Shown here in pieces: positions 4,520 to 5,732 of a stretch of DNA of 5,732 bases. Position 1 is the stretch's first letter; every line of letters starts with the position of its first letter. This DNA is from CAWVVV01 sp964629165 (GTDB lineage Bacteria; Verrucomicrobiota; Verrucomicrobiia; Opitutales; Oceanipulchritudinaceae). The translations under genes and the position numbers were made by a program. The notes beneath the pieces were generated by a model. The model made no database searches. It had not been told where the DNA came from and saw nothing but the letters and a program-made list of their open reading frames with translations. The stretch spans positions 1 through 5,732 of the forward strand of contig CAZVQJ010000177.1 of NCBI GenBank assembly GCA_964629165.1, read 5' to 3'.

Positions 4520-5732
4520 ATGCGTTTTACCTGGTTCCACACAATTGTGCCCTTGCTTTTTGTTGCCCTGTTTTCCCTCGGGGGGACGGTGCGCGGTCAG
4601 GCTCCCTCGCCAGTCGATCCGGTCGTCGGTGACATTGAAATCGAGTTTGTGGACCTCATGACGGTGAGTCGGGAGGCGATCCTGTCACGGGTCCAGATCC
4701 GCGAGGGAATGGCCTACAATCAGCAACTGGTGGACCGTTCAATCCGCACGTTGTATGCGATGCGTCTCTTCGATTTTATCGAGGCGCGGACGGAGGCGAT
4801 GGAGAACAACCAGGTGCGGGTGGTCTTCACGGTGCAGTCAAAATACCGGATTGAAGACATCATTCTGAGGGGAAACGATGAGGTTTCGAGAGGACGCCTC
4901 TTTCGGGAAGTTCGCAGCCGGGTGGGAGGTGTTCTCGACGAACGTCTCCTCGCCAGTGATGCCGATGGCATGCGGGATGTTTACCGGGACCGGGGATTCA
5001 CGCAGGCGACGGTGGAATACGGGGTAACCCGTAACGCTGAAACGGGACGTGGCGTTGTCACCTTTGTCATCGACGAGGGTCCTCGACTGAAGATCGACCG
5101 GATCGAGTTTATCGGGAACAGTGCGTTCTCTGACCGGCGTTTGCGCGGCCTCATGTCGACGAGCCGGCGTTGGTTCATGTCGTGGCTGACAGGATCCGGG
5201 CGCTTCGACGAGGTCGAGTTTCAGGAAGATCTCGAGAAGCTGCGCATGCTCTACCTGAACGACGGGTACCTCGACGTCAGCATCCCGGAGTCGAACGTGA
5301 CGCTCGAGTATCCGTCCGACGATGAGATCCTGATCACCGTTCGTATCGATGAGGGACGCCAGTACAAGGTGGGGCGGGTCACTTTTGAGGGCAATGAGCT
5401 CTTCTCGCCGATGGAGCTGTATCCGTTTCTGGAACTGCTCCCGGGGGATTCGTTCTCACCCGAAGTGCTCGACGAGGACATCGAGCGTCTCGACAATCTT
5501 TACGGGGTCCTTGGTTACCTCGACGCCAATATCCGGCCGGTGCGTCAGCCGAACATCGAAACGGGCAACATCGACATCGTTTTCCGCATCAACGAAGGGG
5601 AGCGATTTGATGTGGAATCGATTGCCATCGAAGGCAATACGAAGACGAAGAGCACCGTCATCATCCGTGAACTCGCGTTGGCGCCAGGACGGAATTTCAA
5701 CCTCGTCTACATGAAAAACAGCGAGGCGAGGC
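4520..5732 (+). CDS. bamA: Outer membrane protein assembly factor BamA, 3' end outside the window
   Basis: BamA is the core of the complex that folds and inserts beta-barrel proteins into the outer membrane. The visible 404 codons hold a signal peptide, with a hydrophobic core around IVPLLFVALFSLGG and likely cleavage near VRGQA (residues 24-28), followed by POTRA repeats. POTRA1 starts at GDIEIEF (37), POTRA2 at YRIEDIILRGN (109), POTRA3 at PRLKIDRIEFIGN (188), POTRA4 at RQYKVGRVTFEGN (280), and POTRA5 at about 361 (ERFDVESIAIEGN). The second to fourth repeats end in IDEG, IDEG and INEG. POTRA5 is cut by the window edge, and the barrel lies beyond it. Five POTRA domains is the usual BamA count and argues against a two-domain TamA or FhaC relative. 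The start is four bases after the dnaB stop, with only a weak GGAA upstream, so translational coupling to dnaB is plausible. Confidence 0.93.
   Translation, partial: MRFTWFHTIVPLLFVALFSLGGTVRGQAPSPVDPVVGDIEIEFVDLMTVSREAILSRVQIREGMAYNQQLVDRSIRTLYAMRLFDFIEARTEAMENNQVRVVFTVQSKYRIEDIILRGNDEVSRGRLFREVRSRVGGVLDERLLASDADGMRDVYRDRGFTQATVEYGVTRNAETGRGVVTFVIDEGPRLKIDRIEFIGNSAFSDRRLRGLMSTSRRWFMSWLTGSGRFDEVEFQEDLEKLRMLYLNDGYLDVSIPESNVTLEYPSDDEILITVRIDEGRQYKVGRVTFEGNELFSPMELYPFLELLPGDSFSPEVLDEDIERLDNLYGVLGYLDANIRPVRQPNIETGNIDIVFRINEGERFDVESIAIEGNTKTKSTVIIRELALAPGRNFNLVYMKNSEAR

Noticed and set aside
1..5732. CRISPR arrays, insertion sequences, toxin-antitoxin or defence genes
   Set aside because: No spaced repeats, transposase motifs or accessory protein families were found; all visible genes are core housekeeping genes.

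Overview
The window is a compact run of co-directional (+ strand) housekeeping genes from a Gram-negative bacterium. In order it holds the 3' part of tRNA-Asn, rplY (bL25/Ctc type), pth, rpsF, ssb, rplI, dnaB and the 5' part of bamA. BamA with a signal peptide and POTRA repeats implies an outer membrane. The two-domain L25, the order L25-Pth-S6-SSB-L9-DnaB-BamA, GC-rich codon use and mostly absent Shine-Dalgarno sequences together suggest Verrucomicrobiota, probably the Opitutae/Opitutia group. That placement rests on remembered gene order and protein style and is an inference.

Layout. Positions 1-50 are the anticodon arm to CCA end of tRNA-Asn, and positions 51-371 contain no convincing gene. 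From 372 to the right edge the genes are packed tightly. rplY and pth are 54 nt apart, with a GC-rich hairpin between them. pth overlaps rpsF by 62 nt in another frame. rpsF to ssb is 37 nt and ssb to rplI is 54 nt, the latter U-rich before the start. rplI to dnaB is 23 or 77 nt depending on the dnaB start, and dnaB to bamA is 4 nt. The likely reading is one long transcription unit, perhaps with internal attenuation or translational control.

Function. L25, S6 and L9 are ribosomal proteins, and Pth recycles peptidyl-tRNA released by stalled ribosomes. SSB and DnaB work together at the replication fork. BamA inserts beta-barrel proteins into the outer membrane. The cluster therefore links translation, replication and envelope assembly. 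Compared with the common rpsF-ssb-rpsR-rplI (or rpsF-rpsR-rplI) block, rpsR (S18) is missing here.

No novel multi-gene system is visible: every protein belongs to a well-known family. The unexplained signals are structural. The strongest is a perfect 26-bp palindrome centred on the preferred dnaB start codon, flanked by further inverted repeats. Others are a 10-bp-stem hairpin early in ssb, the long pth/rpsF overlap, and translation starts that mostly lack a Shine-Dalgarno sequence.
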